Shown: positions 35,401 through 42,630, numbered from the stretch's first letter. The stretch is 64,000 nt of DNA from Spisula solida (GCA_947247005.1 OX365953.1:6825001-6889000); one strand, 5' to 3'. The notes: generated by a model from the sequence alone, not told the origin. Made by a program: numbers and translations.

Positions 35401-36496
35401 TCAATGCTGTCAGGTGCTTGATTGGTTTGCAATTATAACAAAATCAAGCTGCTTGGTGACTTAATTTCAGTTTATCCCCAAAGAATACATCATCGTATCG
35501 CGATTTGAAGAATATTTAAAAGAATCCGTCTAACATTAAGAAACTACACACAAATGTACTGTAAGGTAGGGTCTTGTGCTGCTAAATAAGTAAATAAGGG
35601 ACCATAACTGGATCTTCAACTACACCCATATGGTTAAGGAGTTATAAATATTTGATTTAAATAAACATATAATAATGTACATTTTAAGCTTTATTTAATA
35701 ATTGGGCCTTTTTGCTTAGTGGGTCGTTCTGAGTCTGACAGACTAAAGTTGGTAGAAAGAAAAAAACAGGAATTTAGTTGGGTTTCTTCTATGTTACAAA
35801 TACAATAATCTATAACTGCCGAGTGTGTTTTTTTACTAACTCTTCTGGATTACACGTACCACACCCTTCCCACAGAAAAAGACATTCATTGCGAAGATCG
35901 GAGATGCTATTGCTGCTTGCTAGGGAGATTAAGACATTCATTGCAAAGATCGGAGATGCTATTGCCGCTTGCTAGGGAGATTGTCTTTTTAATTCTTTGA
36001 AGGATAATTACAGAATAGCTAATGGGAGTTACTCAGTTAGTCAAATAGTTAATGTTATATTATTTTTATCATAGGGACTAGGCTTGTTGTAATGCCACAG
36101 CAAAGATGATGTTGAATATCCAGTGGACAGTATTTTGAAATTTTCTTCCATCACAAATTGAAATTAGCCACTTACAGTTTCATTTTTCTACTTTAAAGAG
36201 TACCAACGTTTCTTAAATATGAAAAAAGTATTTCTATTTGTTACTCCCAAAAATCAATACAAATGATGGCCGATCACATGCTGATACTGAATGATTAGAA
36301 ATTTGGGTTAGTGGAATTTTAAAAAGACAAGTGTCGCGAAAATATATGACAAATTAATTTTTCTTCGTTTAGCTCGGTCTATCGAGATTTGTGTTAAATG
36401 GTATCATAAAACTGGTGTAAATATAAATATATGAAATATTTTGATGTATTACGATAAGTCGGCATCCTTTAAAAGATCGGTAATGTAGCTTTCCAT
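14298..36496 (-). CDS. HIRIP3: HIRIP3-like CHZ histone chaperone, complete, 11 coding exons (gene-level entry)
   Basis: Coding exons in transcript order: 36453-36496, 35144-35276, 33770-33875, 31191-31481, 30232-30408, 26742-28639, 23962-24087, 20940-21026, 18071-18236, 15801-15890, 14298-14434. Every junction has GT/AG and compatible phase; the total is 3255 nt, 1084 residues plus stop. Residues 1-59 match the HIRIP3 N-terminus (DLSVLTKKHIRLKY aligns without gaps to DLSTLTHSIVRRRY of the human protein), a DEK-C-like fold. Residues 60-954 are charged low complexity with D-T-P-L repeats. Residues 955-1084 match the conserved HIRIP3 tail: GMKGKPS, ADNIISS, then GR, RRT and a final DSDGTES-type acidic end. 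In the family, HIRIP3 binds the HIRA complex and core histones through a CHZ motif in the nucleus. Human HIRIP3 is about 556 residues, so the middle is roughly doubled. The ATG has an in-frame TAG six codons upstream and a good Kozak context (A at -3, G at +4). Possible minus-strand poly(A) signals lie near 14013 (ATTAAA) and 13421 (AATAAA). Extra skipped micro-exons cannot be excluded. Confidence 0.9.
14515..15425 (-). mobile_element. tRNA-derived SINE split by a TA element
   Basis: On the minus strand, 15351-15425 holds a tRNA-like head with a B-box-like GGTTTGATTCCCA. The tail is 14515-14574 beyond the insertion. The tail and body (ACTAACTTACC, CCACATGTGGAGGA) match 22440-22545. It lies in the last HIRIP3 intron. 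Confidence 0.7.
14577..15290. mobile_element. 714-bp TA-flanked MITE inserted in the SINE
   Basis: Inverted ends TAGTCCGTCAGCGACTTGG and its near inverse, extending about 60 bp (GACCCCCATAAACCTTAAAT is identical in both arms). TA at 14575-14576 and 15291-15292. The empty site is visible at 22487-22500. Confidence 0.8.
15453..15741 (+). mobile_element. ACAAGACTGCG family, copy 3
   Basis: Full-length copy in the last HIRIP3 intron, ending about 60 bp from exon 10's donor. Standard hairpin start and GGGGGCATAAA end. Confidence 0.85.
15801..15890 (-). CDS. HIRIP3: HIRIP3-like exon 10 (first half of CHZ-like motif)
   Basis: Acceptor TTTACAG, donor ACAG|GTATGT, phase 1 to 1. Encodes KPSMRKAEEVKLQKEAKEL then SADNIISSET. 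It corresponds to the human segment from PSLGKCRALKEQ to VANIISGSG. NII is the hallmark of the CHZ histone-binding motif. A truncated repeat begins within about 25 bp of the acceptor. Confidence 0.92.
15915..16141 (+). mobile_element. 5'-truncated AGTCCCC element
   Basis: Begins at TGTTTCTGTTGCCATAGC and runs to AAAACCGGTAGGGGACT. Its left edge is about 25 bp upstream of the exon 10 acceptor. Confidence 0.75.
16150..16680 (+). repeat. Dispersed repeat remnant with poly-G tract
   Basis: CCCATGGCAGCCCAACAGTC matches 18272 onward; ends near an ACAGACACACAGACAGGC microsatellite and a run of about 14 G at 16657-16670. The 70-codon frame at 16221 is within it. Confidence 0.5.
16685..17639 (+). mobile_element. 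GGGCCC-hairpin element, 6 units
   Basis: Third copy; GTGACCTCTAGTG-type words at 16834, 16979, 17123, 17266, 17412 and 17555. Lies in the intron between HIRIP3 exons 9 and 10. Confidence 0.9.
18071..18236 (-). CDS. HIRIP3: HIRIP3-like exon 9 (conserved C-terminal helical domain)
   Basis: Acceptor TTTGCAG, donor AAAG|GTAAAA, phase 0 to 1. Encodes ERTYLRLLRQICRECQMFV, then DKIEKLEQMLRDVGMKG. It aligns with the human region containing LKRYIRACG, a Ser/Cys loop, ERLSILRAELEALGMKG. The acceptor sits only 4 bp from the end of a dispersed repeat beginning at 18241, so the repeat supplies the pyrimidine tract. Confidence 0.92.
18241..18400 (+). mobile_element. CAAGAGATGTTTGTAAAAC repeat abutting exon 9
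   Basis: Starts AAACAAGAGATGTTTGTAAA with hairpin ATGTTT/AAACAT, then CCCCATGGCAGCCCAATAG. On the gene's strand its end reads CATCTCTTGTTT and is directly followed by GCAG and exon 9. Confidence 0.75.
18405..19556 (+). repeat. 158-bp tandem array in a hairpin-ended repeat
   Basis: TATGCTCCGGACAAG recurs at 19011, 19169, 19327 and 19485 (period 158), with diverged units back to about 18530. Closes with the hairpin TGTCGCC/GGCGACA at 19536-19556 and a GACGCCGCCGCCACC tract. Units start with a 'boundary' of GGTTCTTGCGCACTGCACT. Confidence 0.85.
19711..19970 (+). mobile_element. CTGTCGCCATTCG family, copy 1
   Basis: Starts AGAGCTGTCGCCATTCGGCA; body GTTGAGGTTGTTCATCTG, CTGTAGGAGGCGTTGCGTCC; GACAGACAGACA tract near 19908-19922; ends CCCCCCTTACAACTCGTTG and GTATAAAAA. 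Second copy at 28704. Confidence 0.8.
19971..20939. other. HIRIP3 intron 8 remainder
   Basis: AT-rich with no recognised element; a few T-rich tracts near 20795-20830. Confidence 0.4.
20940..21026 (-). CDS. HIRIP3: HIRIP3-like exon 8
   Basis: Acceptor TTTCAG, donor TTA|GTGAGA, phase 0 to 0, 29 codons. Encodes VYDLSSDSEDDVPLSAMAA and a Lys/Glu-rich tail. DDVPLS is another variant of the repeated motif. A single acidic patch of this kind just before the conserved C-terminal domain is also usual in HIRIP3 proteins. Confidence 0.85.
21068..21350 (+). repeat. CACATGTATTCTC family, copy 2
   Basis: Same body words as 10070 (TTGCAAATGGGCTATAATA, ACAAGAGGACAAGCATAAAA, CAAGTTGTCACGACGCC). Both frames at 21196 and 21260 are shadows of it. 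Confidence 0.7.
21560..21768. repeat. Repeat fragment plus tRNA-like SINE head
   Basis: 21567-21660 is the inverse of part of 5480-5640. 21690-21757 carries a tRNA-like block with CTGGGTTTGATCCCCATC as B box. Confidence 0.5.
21769..21995. repeat. 40-bp minisatellite, five to six units
   Basis: AGCAAGAATTACCCACAATG and CTCCAGATTATTCAGATTAT make a 40-bp unit starting at 21771, 21811, 21851, 21891, 21931, with a short unit at 21962. Confidence 0.9.
21999..22412 (+). mobile_element. CRE-bearing repeat, left arm of an inverted pair
   Basis: Starts TTTATTATTTGCTTTCAATG, has a TTTTTCAGTGAAAATAACAG palindrome, GTTACGTCATCATG, and ends AAATCAACAAATATCCTCT. Inverted copy at 22682-23110; third copy at 31508-31960. 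Confidence 0.8.
22430..22600 (-). repeat. SINE fragment (uninterrupted counterpart)
   Basis: CCAGTACTAACTTACCC and TCTCCACATGTGGAGGAA match the SINE at 14515-15425 and show that no MITE is present at the equivalent point. Confidence 0.65.
22682..23110 (-). mobile_element. CRE-bearing repeat, right arm of the inverted pair
   Basis: Inverse of 21999-22412. Contains TATGACGTCATGATGACGTA, CACGAGTGGCGTAGCCACG (self-complementary) and ends near CAAATAATAAAAG. Confidence 0.8.
23258..23912. mobile_element. GGCCC-ATCTCCCGAAGC MITE split by a SINE
   Basis: Left end GGGCCCAATCTCCCGAAGCA at 23258, right end TTTGGGAGATTCGGGCC at 23912. The tRNA SINE 23353-23758 sits inside. Intact relatives at 39153 and 49241 are about 250 bp long. 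Confidence 0.8.
23353..23758 (+). mobile_element. tRNA-Asp-like SINE, copy 1
   Basis: The head AGCGGATTTAGCTCAGTGGT carries an A box, an anticodon arm CTGGG-CTGTCAA-TCCAG (anticodon GTC) and a B box GGGTTCAATCCC. The body follows and it ends in AAAAGGGCGCTATATAAATC, similar to the tails of widespread invertebrate SINE families. It lacks a 3' acceptor stem partner, so it is not a functional tRNA gene. Confidence 0.85.
23962..24087 (-). CDS. HIRIP3: HIRIP3-like exon 7
   Basis: Acceptor TTTTCAG, donor AAG|GTGAAT, phase 0 to 0, exactly 42 codons. Basic start (RKSKNFMNSRKTK), acidic centre, ending in DDSDDIPLASIKSK. The DDIPLA element is a variant of the D-T-P-L motif of exon 6, which supports membership of the same gene. 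Confidence 0.86.
24088..24439. other. HIRIP3 intron 6, part
   Basis: No recognised element or gene. Confidence 0.4.
24440..24785 (+). repeat. CACATGTAATCTC family, copy 3
   Basis: Contains GGTCCGGTAAACGGACC, TTGCAAATAGGCTATAATA, ACAAGAGGTCAAGCATAAAA and AACCCGGGCCCTTTCCC. This copy preserves more of the left end than 10070. Confidence 0.72.
24786..25427. other. HIRIP3 intron 6, unannotated stretch
   Basis: GC-richer block TGGTGCGCATGCGCGGGCC at 25111-25137; no gene or repeat partner found. Confidence 0.4.
25428..25725 (+). mobile_element. ACAAGACTGCG family, copy 4
   Basis: Full-length; the (GGAC)n tract at 25639-25680 is the longest of the family here (six uninterrupted GGAC units). Confidence 0.87.
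25773..26597 (+). mobile_element. ACAAGACTGCG family, internally expanded copy with insertion
   Basis: The ~180-bp body (GTCAAGGT...GGTCAATTTGGGTTAACC) occurs three times, followed by (GGAC)n. The GGAC tract is interrupted by a 150-bp foreign block at 26381-26531, after which the normal GGTGAATCACTATATGCC end resumes. The 94-codon frame at 26224 falls here and is not a gene. Confidence 0.8.
26742..28639 (-). CDS. HIRIP3: HIRIP3-like exon 6 (large D-T-P-L repeat exon)
   Basis: A 1898-nt exon, residues about 251-883, acceptor ATTTCAG, donor AAAAG|GTGAGA, phase 1 to 0. It is made almost entirely of Lys, Ser, Asp, Thr and Asn. GDTPLAKKKS or GDTPLIKKKA occurs eight times between 27590 and 28090. 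Looser versions (GDTSLAQLK, ENTPTVKKK, DDTPLVKKR, DSPLKVKK) continue toward the 3' end. A 204-bp in-frame tandem duplication covers 27697-28100. Acidic SDSES and SDSD patches between the motifs are CK2-like. The function of the motif is not known to me. Confidence 0.9.
28704..29133 (+). mobile_element. CTGTCGCCATTCG family, copy 2
   Basis: Starts CTAGAACTGTCGCCATTCGA; its first bases form the perfect hairpin CTGTCG/CGACAG. The body is present twice (ACATGTTAAGGTTGTTCATC and ACATGTTGAGGTTATTCATC). GACAGACAGACAGAC tract, then CCCCCC and a run of about ten G. Begins 65 bp upstream of the exon 6 acceptor. Confidence 0.82.
29135..29635. repeat. ~32-bp minisatellite, about 16 units
   Basis: Units of GCATTACACTTACAAACATA plus GCTTTTTGAAAT with small deletions. 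In HIRIP3 intron 5. Confidence 0.9.
29636..30231. other. HIRIP3 intron 5 remainder
   Basis: Contains one hairpin, GGAATTGCTTCAGTATGA at 30041 with its inverse ending 30100; otherwise nothing recognised. Confidence 0.45.
30232..30408 (-). CDS. HIRIP3: HIRIP3-like exon 5
   Basis: Acceptor TTTCCAG, donor TTGG|GTATTT, phase 1 to 1. Encodes an acidic Ser-rich start (DIESSSEVSSVSSLSDMSL, with CK2-type sites) followed by a Lys/Gln-rich probable helix containing MTEALQKLNEARQKK and a basic cluster KKRKLKL that could serve as nuclear localisation signal. Confidence 0.84.
30793..31105 (+). mobile_element. Divergent ACAAGACTGCG family member
   Basis: ACAAGACTGCGTTCAGCAAA start and ACTATATGCCTCCCG end are kept, but the body differs and resembles the middle of 25850-25930 (GTTGGATAGTGTTACATGGC in both). 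It lies about 85 bp from exon 4. Confidence 0.7.
31191..31481 (-). CDS. HIRIP3: HIRIP3-like exon 4 (Asp/Lys repeat)
   Basis: Acceptor GTTACAG, donor CTCG|GTAAAT, phase 1 to 1. Its middle is a run of about ten D-K-x-D/N units (for example DKHDRNDKRDKNDKCD), giving an alternating acidic/basic stretch. It then ends in a helix-like segment with SPYARAAKLKINDVMSAVL, which looks more ordered than the rest of the linker. The charged repeats on the minus strand appear on the plus strand as a spurious hydrophobic frame of Phe/Ile/Val. Confidence 0.85.
31508..31960 (+). mobile_element. CRE-bearing repeat, third copy
   Basis: Same structure as 21999-22412, with TGACGTCATCATGACGTCAT near 31684 and AAATCAACAAATATCCTCT at the end. 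Its left edge is about 27 bp upstream of the exon 4 acceptor. Confidence 0.8.
31961..33494. other. HIRIP3 intron 3, part
   Basis: 31990-32090 carries overlapping GTCGGTCCGTCGGTCC and inverted GGTCCGACGGA words, and 32625-32680 repeats TTTCGGACTGACAAATG. These suggest a decayed element. No coding evidence. Confidence 0.4.
33495..33727. mobile_element. hAT-like MITE, second CAGGGGTGTCAA copy
   Basis: CAGGGGTGTCAA start, GACACCCCTG end; the interior GGAATTCCGGATTAATCAGG matches 1118-1384 in the opposite orientation. Flanks ATACACA and ATACAC are compatible with a 6-bp duplication shifted by one base. About 40 bp from exon 3. Confidence 0.72.
33770..33875 (-). CDS. HIRIP3: HIRIP3-like exon 3
   Basis: Acceptor CTTGCAG, donor AAAG|GTTAAG, phase 0 to 1. 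Encodes a Ser/Pro/Lys-rich linker (TSSPVQSDASPEKKK at its start) of about 35 residues. There is no recognisable domain; it is assigned by phase continuity and composition. Confidence 0.82.
33876..35143. other. HIRIP3 intron 2
   Basis: TTTAGCTTTCGCCA occurs at 34166 and 34878. The block 34144-34979 opens with AGGGCTTCC and closes with GGCCCTGA, possibly an old hAT-like element. No gene. Confidence 0.35.
35144..35276 (-). CDS. HIRIP3: HIRIP3-like exon 2 (DEK-C-like domain)
   Basis: Acceptor TTTCAG, donor AG|GTATTA, phase 2 to 0. Encodes VLTKKHIRLKYKEHVG followed by RELLPDEKLRINDMVYAFV and a short tail to residue 59. The pattern of a VT/LTKK helix, a basic helix with EHVGREL, and a hydrophobic final helix is that of HIRIP3 N-termini and resembles the DEK C-terminal domain. 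This is one of the two best-conserved parts of the family. Confidence 0.9.
35277..36452. other. HIRIP3 intron 1 with a 52-bp duplication
   Basis: 35879-35984 is a two-unit tandem of 52 bp (GACATTCATTGC, GATCGGAGATGCTATTG). The rest is unremarkable. Confidence 0.5.
36453..36496 (-). CDS. HIRIP3: HIRIP3-like exon 1 (start codon)
   Basis: Short first coding exon encoding MESYITDLLKDADL plus two bases of a Ser codon. It ends at a GTAATA donor in phase 2, exactly what exon 2 needs. It was found by looking upstream for the missing 'DLS' of the conserved HIRIP3 N-terminus. In-frame TAG lies 18 nt before the ATG. The short length makes it easy for gene predictors to miss. Confidence 0.85.
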
Positions 36497-36520
36497 TTTA
36501 CTGCCCGAGTTGAGCTAGAA

Positions 36521-36542
36521 GCGGAAGTGACGTCACGTCACT
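36521..36542 (-). promoter_or_regulatory. ETS/CRE composite promoter site of the HIRIP3-like gene
   Basis: GGAAGTGACGTCAC, read on the plus strand, is an ETS core GGAAGT joined to a perfect palindromic CRE TGACGTCA, followed by a second half site CGTCA. It lies 25 bp upstream of the minus-strand ATG, a usual place for TATA-less housekeeping promoters. No TATA box was seen. The transcription start is not shown by sequence alone. Confidence 0.6.
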
Positions 36543-38714
36543 GGGTAAAAGCGGTCGATTATGAGGACATGCAGGCGCGTAGCCAGACCTAATTTCCTAA
36601 TTAAGACTAACTATATGGCATGCTCCCCTATGATTTATATGATCCAGACCAGGGGCGGGTTTAGAGGGGACGGAAGAGGGCGCATAGAGGGCGTAAAATC
36701 GTCGGAGCATATGTATTTTGTCTTGTGTTCTAGGTGAAAACAACATAAAGTAGGCCTATGCATTTTTCGCGCCCGCTACGCTCGCAAAATTACTTTTATT
36801 CAATAAAAATATAGTATTAAGCATATATGCTCGAAAGAGCCAATTGGTCTGACATGTGGCTCAGACAAAAATCTACTTTAACTCTAATTGCCTTGCTAAA
36901 AACACCTACTCATAAAAGTGCTTAGAAATTGGATTTATAGTGATTCCGATATACATGTGCAATTTTAAAAGGTTTCATAACTCATAAATAAGGACTCTGA
37001 TTGACTCGATTTTGTACAAAGACTTACCCTTTCCATTACCAGAATGATGAATCCATTGTTTTCAAAACAATTAAGAAAGCATATGGCCTGGTCCATCTAA
37101 TTGCTGATTTATAAACTATTTAATTTGGCAAGTACGGAATGGGTTTATGTAGTATGCTGCTGATATTTTCTAGCTCGATTTGCTCGCCCAAAAATGGTTA
37201 AAAATGAATATTATCAAGCAAAGAACGGGTTTGTAGGCATTCTTCTCAAATTATGAAATAAACAATTTTTTTTCTAGCTCGCATAATTTTTTCTAGGGGG
37301 AATGTCAACATGTACGCCCACTAACACCAAATCATGGAGCCGTCACTGCAGACGGACAAGTGATAGAATTATTTCATGGACAGCTTGTGCATAAAGATAA
37401 TACTAGAAAGTCGCATAGGCCAGGGAGTCAGCACCAAATTTTAGCTTAACCAGCACAGACATAAAAAGTATAAAAAAAACATCACATAATTATAGGCTTA
37501 TCTACCACCATTACACTGCACAATGGATACACATGCCATGGTGTGTATAAGTATTGCCTTTGATACCAAAAATGCTGTCAATATAATCACCAACCTAAAT
37601 GTAGGCCTCTATATATTGTATGCCATGCCATCTAGGGCCTAGTATACAATACTCTACTTTCATATTATCTCCTCTCCCAGAAATACTGCCAGTCTTCAGA
37701 CGACATTCTCGTTCACCTGAGTATTCTTCACATGTGAAGTCTGGGAACTTGACTAACCACTGATGTATGAGGATGACAGTCGCATGGGCTACCAACATAC
37801 AATAATAGAGTTTTCTTTCTTGTCTAGAACCACACCATTAAAGCCTTAATCGCAGAAGCCCTCGACTTCACGACACCAGACTCAAATATATAAGTATGTT
37901 AAATGATGTTTGAGTTCTTTAATTGCATCGTTTTGGTATTAATTAATAGTAACTAATTATTCTAATAAGTTGGGGCGTAGCAAGCGTTCTCTGTTTGAAT
38001 GACTTATCCAAAGTTTGTGATGTCGCACGGTCGCGTAACGCATTTTTAAAGCCATGATTCGGACGGCTTAAAATAATTAAACATTGCCAATTTTGTTAAG
38101 ATGTAATTAAATGTCATATATTGTTGTACACATTTTAACGTTATGGTATTACATGTACATATTTGAAATCTGCACCAAAACGCGCATCTCTTTTGAACAT
38201 ATTTTCATCAAAATCGGAAGTGGTCATGTTGACCAAACTGAAGTTACAGTTTAGAAAAGCTTAATTGTTTTTCCATTCTTTTCTTTCTTTTCTTCTTGAA
38301 CTTTTCCACTGTTATATTGTAGCACTCTCGCAAGACACTTCAGCCGAGATAAATTCTTTTAGTATAGAGTAAGTTTCAAATAGTTTTCATTGTTTCTCAA
38401 AATGGCGTTTTCAGTGTACTTACCACCCCTATCTTCAAAGCAATCGATATATACATCTACGTTTGATATTCTGCAATTTTCGACCAATAATGTGTATTGA
38501 AATTCACAACGATCTGTCAAAAATAATTAAAGGTAAATCCACTTTGTACAAATCAAACTTTACTAAATTAACTTTCCACTATTAATATACACAAATGTAG
38601 CTTTGTCACTATCGAATACTTTTTTCCAGTCAAATTTAAAACAGACCATCAGAAAAAATATTGAAATATGTACTAAAACCATAAGCTATGCTGATTCGTA
38701 ATTATACACAGTAC
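36543..38714. other. Intergenic region upstream of HIRIP3-like gene
   Basis: 36649-37345 looks like one old element (GGGGCGGGTTTAGAGGGG at one end, GGAGCCGTCACTGCA at the other). 38160-38275 is a fragment of the GAAGGTCGTA MITE. A 67-codon minus frame at 37595-37798 has no recognised homology. Confidence 0.4.
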
Positions 38715-39135
38715 AAACAATATGTAGCTTTGTTCGTTAAAGGCAGCTTTGTTCTAGGATTGTAGCTTTGTTCGTTAAAGGCAGCTTTGTTCTTTGATTG
38801 TAGTTTTGTTCGTTGAAGGCAGCTTTGTTCTTGGATTGTAGCTTTGTTCGTTGAAGTCAGTTTTGTTCATTGATTGTAGCTTTGTTCGTTGAAGGCAGTT
38901 TTATTCATTGATTGTAACTTTGTAAGGCAGTTTTATTCATTGATTGTAGCTTTGTTCGTTGAAGGCAGTTTTGGTCATTGGTTGTAGCTTTGTTCATAAT
39001 TTTTCAAGACAGCTTTGTAGGTTCAAGTCGGCTTTAATTAATTGTTGGTTAAAGACATCTTTGTTCGATGAAGGAAGCTCTGCTCATTGACGAAAAGGTA
39101 ACTGTGTTCGTTTAAGACAGTTTTGTTCATTGAAG
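38715..39135. repeat. ~38-bp minisatellite
   Basis: TTGTAGCTTTGTTCGTTGAA and GGCAGTTTTGTTCATTGA recur about ten times with drift; the last units are degenerate. Confidence 0.85.
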
Positions 39136-39152
39136 GCGGACCAAATATACCA

Positions 39153-39403
39153 AGCCCCGATCTCCCGAAGCATCTCAAGTAGAAATCTCAACTCAAATTG
39201 AGATTGGGTCTGGATTTGAGAGAAATCTGAAATTCGAGCCCATAACACTTTACTGTATTAATCTTAGAAAAACGTTTCTAGTCTATTCTGCTTTGTGATG
39301 CCAAGTTAAGTCAAGTCTCTGGTGGAAATTATAACAAAAGACACGTGCCAATGTTTGCGATGAGGTTTAGTTCAGATTGAGATGCTTCGGGAGATTGGGC
39401 CAG
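39153..39403. mobile_element. GGCCC-ATCTCCCGAAGC MITE, intact
   Basis: CCCCGATCTCCCGAAGCATC at the left, GATGCTTCGGGAGATTGGG at the right; arms run about 50 bp. About 250 bp. Confidence 0.82.
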
Positions 39404-39504
39404 GTTATACATATATTTGCTGCTTTTCAGTTCGTTTGGGTTCATTTTCCACAGTGACAACGTGTGTCGGATGCTGTTGCGAGAAAGAAAGACAATATAC
39501 AAAT

Positions 39505-40217
39505 GTTCCTACTATATGGTAGCACTCAATCGAGTTATGTTCCTACTATATGGTAGCACTCAATCGAGTGATGGTCCTACTATATGGTAGCACTCAATCG
39601 AGTGATGTTCCTACTATATGGTAGCACTCAATCGAGTGATGGTCCTACTATATGGTAGCACTCAATCGAGTGATGGTCCTACTATATGGTAGCACTCAAT
39701 CGAGTGATGGTCCTACTATATGGTAGCACTCAATCGAGTGATGGTCCTACTATATGGTAGCACTCAATCGAGTGATGGTCCTACTATATGGTAGCACTCA
39801 ATCGAGTGATGGTCCTACTATATGGTAGCACTCAATCGAGTGATGGTCCTACTATATGGTAGCACTCAATCGAGTGATGTTCCTACTATATGGTAGCACT
39901 CAATCGAGTGATGTTCCTACTATATGGTAGCACTCAATCGAGTGATGTTCCTACTATATGGTAGCACTCAATCGAGTGATGGTCCTACTATATGGTAGCA
40001 CTCAATCGAGTGATGTTCCTACTATATGGTAGCACTCAATCGAGTGATGGTCCTACTATATGGTAGCACTCAATCGAGTGATGTTCCTACTATATGGTAG
40101 CACTCAATCGAGTGATGTTCCTACTATATGGTAGCACTCAATCGAGTGATGTTCCTACTATACGGTAGCACTCAATCCAGTGATGTTCCTACTATATGGT
40201 AGCACTCAATCCAGTGT
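39505..40217. repeat. 34-bp hairpin minisatellite, 21 units
   Basis: Each unit is GTTCCTACTATATGGTAG plus CACTCAATCGAGTGAT (G/T variant at base 2). It contains two small stem-loops: CTAC/GTAG and CACTC-AATC-GAGTG. Units are nearly identical. Confidence 0.93.
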
Positions 40218-40342
40218 TGCACGTACGTATCTCCCGAGAAAAAACAACATTTTAAAACACAGCAAATATTGGTTAAATAAAATTAATATTAGTGGAAACA
40301 TGGGCACTTGTAGTTGAGTACTTTAATTTAATCCGTTACATA

Positions 40343-40769
40343 CCAGGGGCCGAGATTGCAACGAATACTTACAATCAGCACTCAACACTCAGATATTGAA
40401 ATTCATTCTTTTGAGGTTCATTGTGGCATTTCTTTTAGAGTAAGACGTTGTAATAATGTTAAATTGATACTGAATATTTTTTGGCTTACTTCCTTGTTTA
40501 ATTTCGTGTATTTGTAAGTTATACTTGCAATTCATCATTCTGAGTGCTGAGTGTGGCACTCAGATTCAATAATTGCATTTACACTTCATCAGTAGTACAG
40601 AATGGCGAAGACAATATATCAAATGTTATTGTCAACACTCATTAACTATTTTATGCATTTTCCTCATCTAAATTTGCAATCTAGGACAAATAATAGCTTA
40701 TTGTATTCCATTTCAATATTTTAGTGTTGAGTGCTGAGTGTTCGTATTCGTTATAATCCCGGCCCCAGG
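40343..40769. mobile_element. TA-flanked MITE, CCAGGGGCCGAGATT ends
   Basis: 427 bp with inverted ends of about 60 bp (ACGAATA and CAGCACTCAACACTCA in both arms), TA at 40341-40342 and 40770-40771. A decayed internal match is at 53130-53260. Confidence 0.78.
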
Positions 40770-41260
40770 TAGTATACGTGTAGTGTCTTGACATTAGGGG
40801 TGCCTGGCCCCTTGGCCTCCCGGCTCCTACGCTCATGATCTTGATATGTGCTTTGTTTTGTTTTATTTGTTAATATAATAATGATCATGTCTGTACTCCG
40901 ATGCCCTCTTGGGCTTTGATTTTGGAAACAAATCTTGAAATCCCATTGACATCGCCAAGGAAAGGGTGGCTGAATGTTTTAACCCCCGACCTCGTCTGAT
41001 CTGACACGAAGCATATTTGCAGTATGAGACACAGACACAAATTAAATTTAATGCACACAGTTGGATAATTATACTTTTTTCTTCTGCGGCGGATGACCGT
41101 TTTCACAATCTAATATGGTACATTTCTAAATTTCTAGGCATAATTTTATACAATGTGTTTGCCAAATCGGTTATCAGACAATAACAACAATGCACAGACA
41201 GACAGACGGATAGCTTTTTTCTTACCCGCCCAATGTCCGCTAATGCTATCCGATAAGGTA

Positions 41261-42429
41261 CTGTATAGCGGGTATATTTCACAGGGGTCTAATTTTCGCT
41301 ATATTCGCGGTCAACATCGATAGCGCGAAATCTAAACCCAGCGAAATATTCACGTCGTAAATATACAAATTTTACAAAGGGAGACAATTCATGATTAAAA
41401 ACCAACGTTGATCCAATGATTTTGCAAGAAGTACGTCGATTAAGTAAAATACGGCAGTAAGACTTCGACTTATAATAAATTACAAAATATAATTCGAAAA
41501 ACTCTATGCATGTGTATCAAATATCATTCTTGCATCATGTTTTCTCAACGTTAAAAGGTGTTAATTATAAGCAGGTGCATCAAAATTATTAGATTTGACG
41601 CTTTTGTTTGCAAAACGTGTAAATGTTTGCTGTAAAAGTATTTGTTTGTATTATTTTCTAATGATAGTCAACTCGGCCATCAAACAAACCGTTCAAAATA
41701 ACCCGCGAAACGCAACGAGCGATTTATGATCAAAATAAATAATCTTACTGTGTAATTTGTAAATCGTTTATAAATTATCAAATTTGGAAGGACAGAACCA
41801 CACGCCCTTATATGTTATACCGATGGACAGCATAAATAAATCACGGACAGGGGGTTTAAATAGTCTTATAAAGACTTCTTATTAGACTCTTTATACCTGG
41901 CAAGTGTTTCCCCGTGCGCCCAACAAGATCAAACGCTTTAATAACTCAAACGCAGCATGTGTACACACTGTGTTGAGACAATGACGTATAGTAATATATT
42001 CCGGCATATCGGAAGCGTTGATTTGATTTTGAGTGCGTAATTACATAGCGTATCGTCAGTTCTAAAAAAGGTCGGACTTGTTTAATTAATTATTAATTAT
42101 GGACTATGATAGCAATATGGGACTTGTAAAAACGTACGTATGTTCGCAATTAATCAACACTTAATGAACACTTGAATTGTCATTACGCCCGGTTTTCTTA
42201 CGATATTGCATGTAAGTTTTAAGCTTTATAAATTGCCGTGTTCAGCAATCAATTTCCTTTTTTTAGTTTCCAAGGTGTAACTAACGTAAGATTGACCTCC
42301 CATTTTATGTTTACCAACAAGGTTTTAAATTCGCGGTCGAGGTAGTTTGCGCGAAATCAAGACACCGTGAATTTAAAAGGATCCACATAACGCGAATAAT
42401 GGACCCCGTGAAATATACCCGCTATACAG
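41261..42429. mobile_element. 1.17-kb TA-flanked element, CTGTATAGCGGGTATATTTC ends
   Basis: Inverted ends of about 30 bp (CTGTATAGCGGGTATATTTC, then AC.GGGGTC). TA at 41259-41260 and 42430-42431. Subterminal GCGAAAT and ATTCGCG words are also inverted. No transposase frame: non-autonomous Tc1/mariner-like. Confidence 0.82.
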
Positions 42430-42630
42430 TATATGACTGTACCTTTAAATAGAATTGTATAAATCGATTCCTAGTATTCAGGCCAGTCAAGCCTGTCTAT
42501 ATACAGACCCTATGTTTATTAAAGGAGACAAGTCTTCAGTCTACTATTTTTTCCTGAAATTAATTCAATTTGCACCCTCAAACATAACCAAGCCCAAAAT
42601 AAAATCCAGCTAATTATGATCATAATAATA

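Noticed and set aside
37595..37798. 67-codon minus frame, possible exon
   Set aside because: Composition is plausible for coding, but there is no recognised homology, no partner exon and no clear splice pair; left unassigned.
39505..40217. CRISPR-like array with palindromic repeats
   Set aside because: The whole 34-bp period is conserved; there are no variable spacers and no cas genes.
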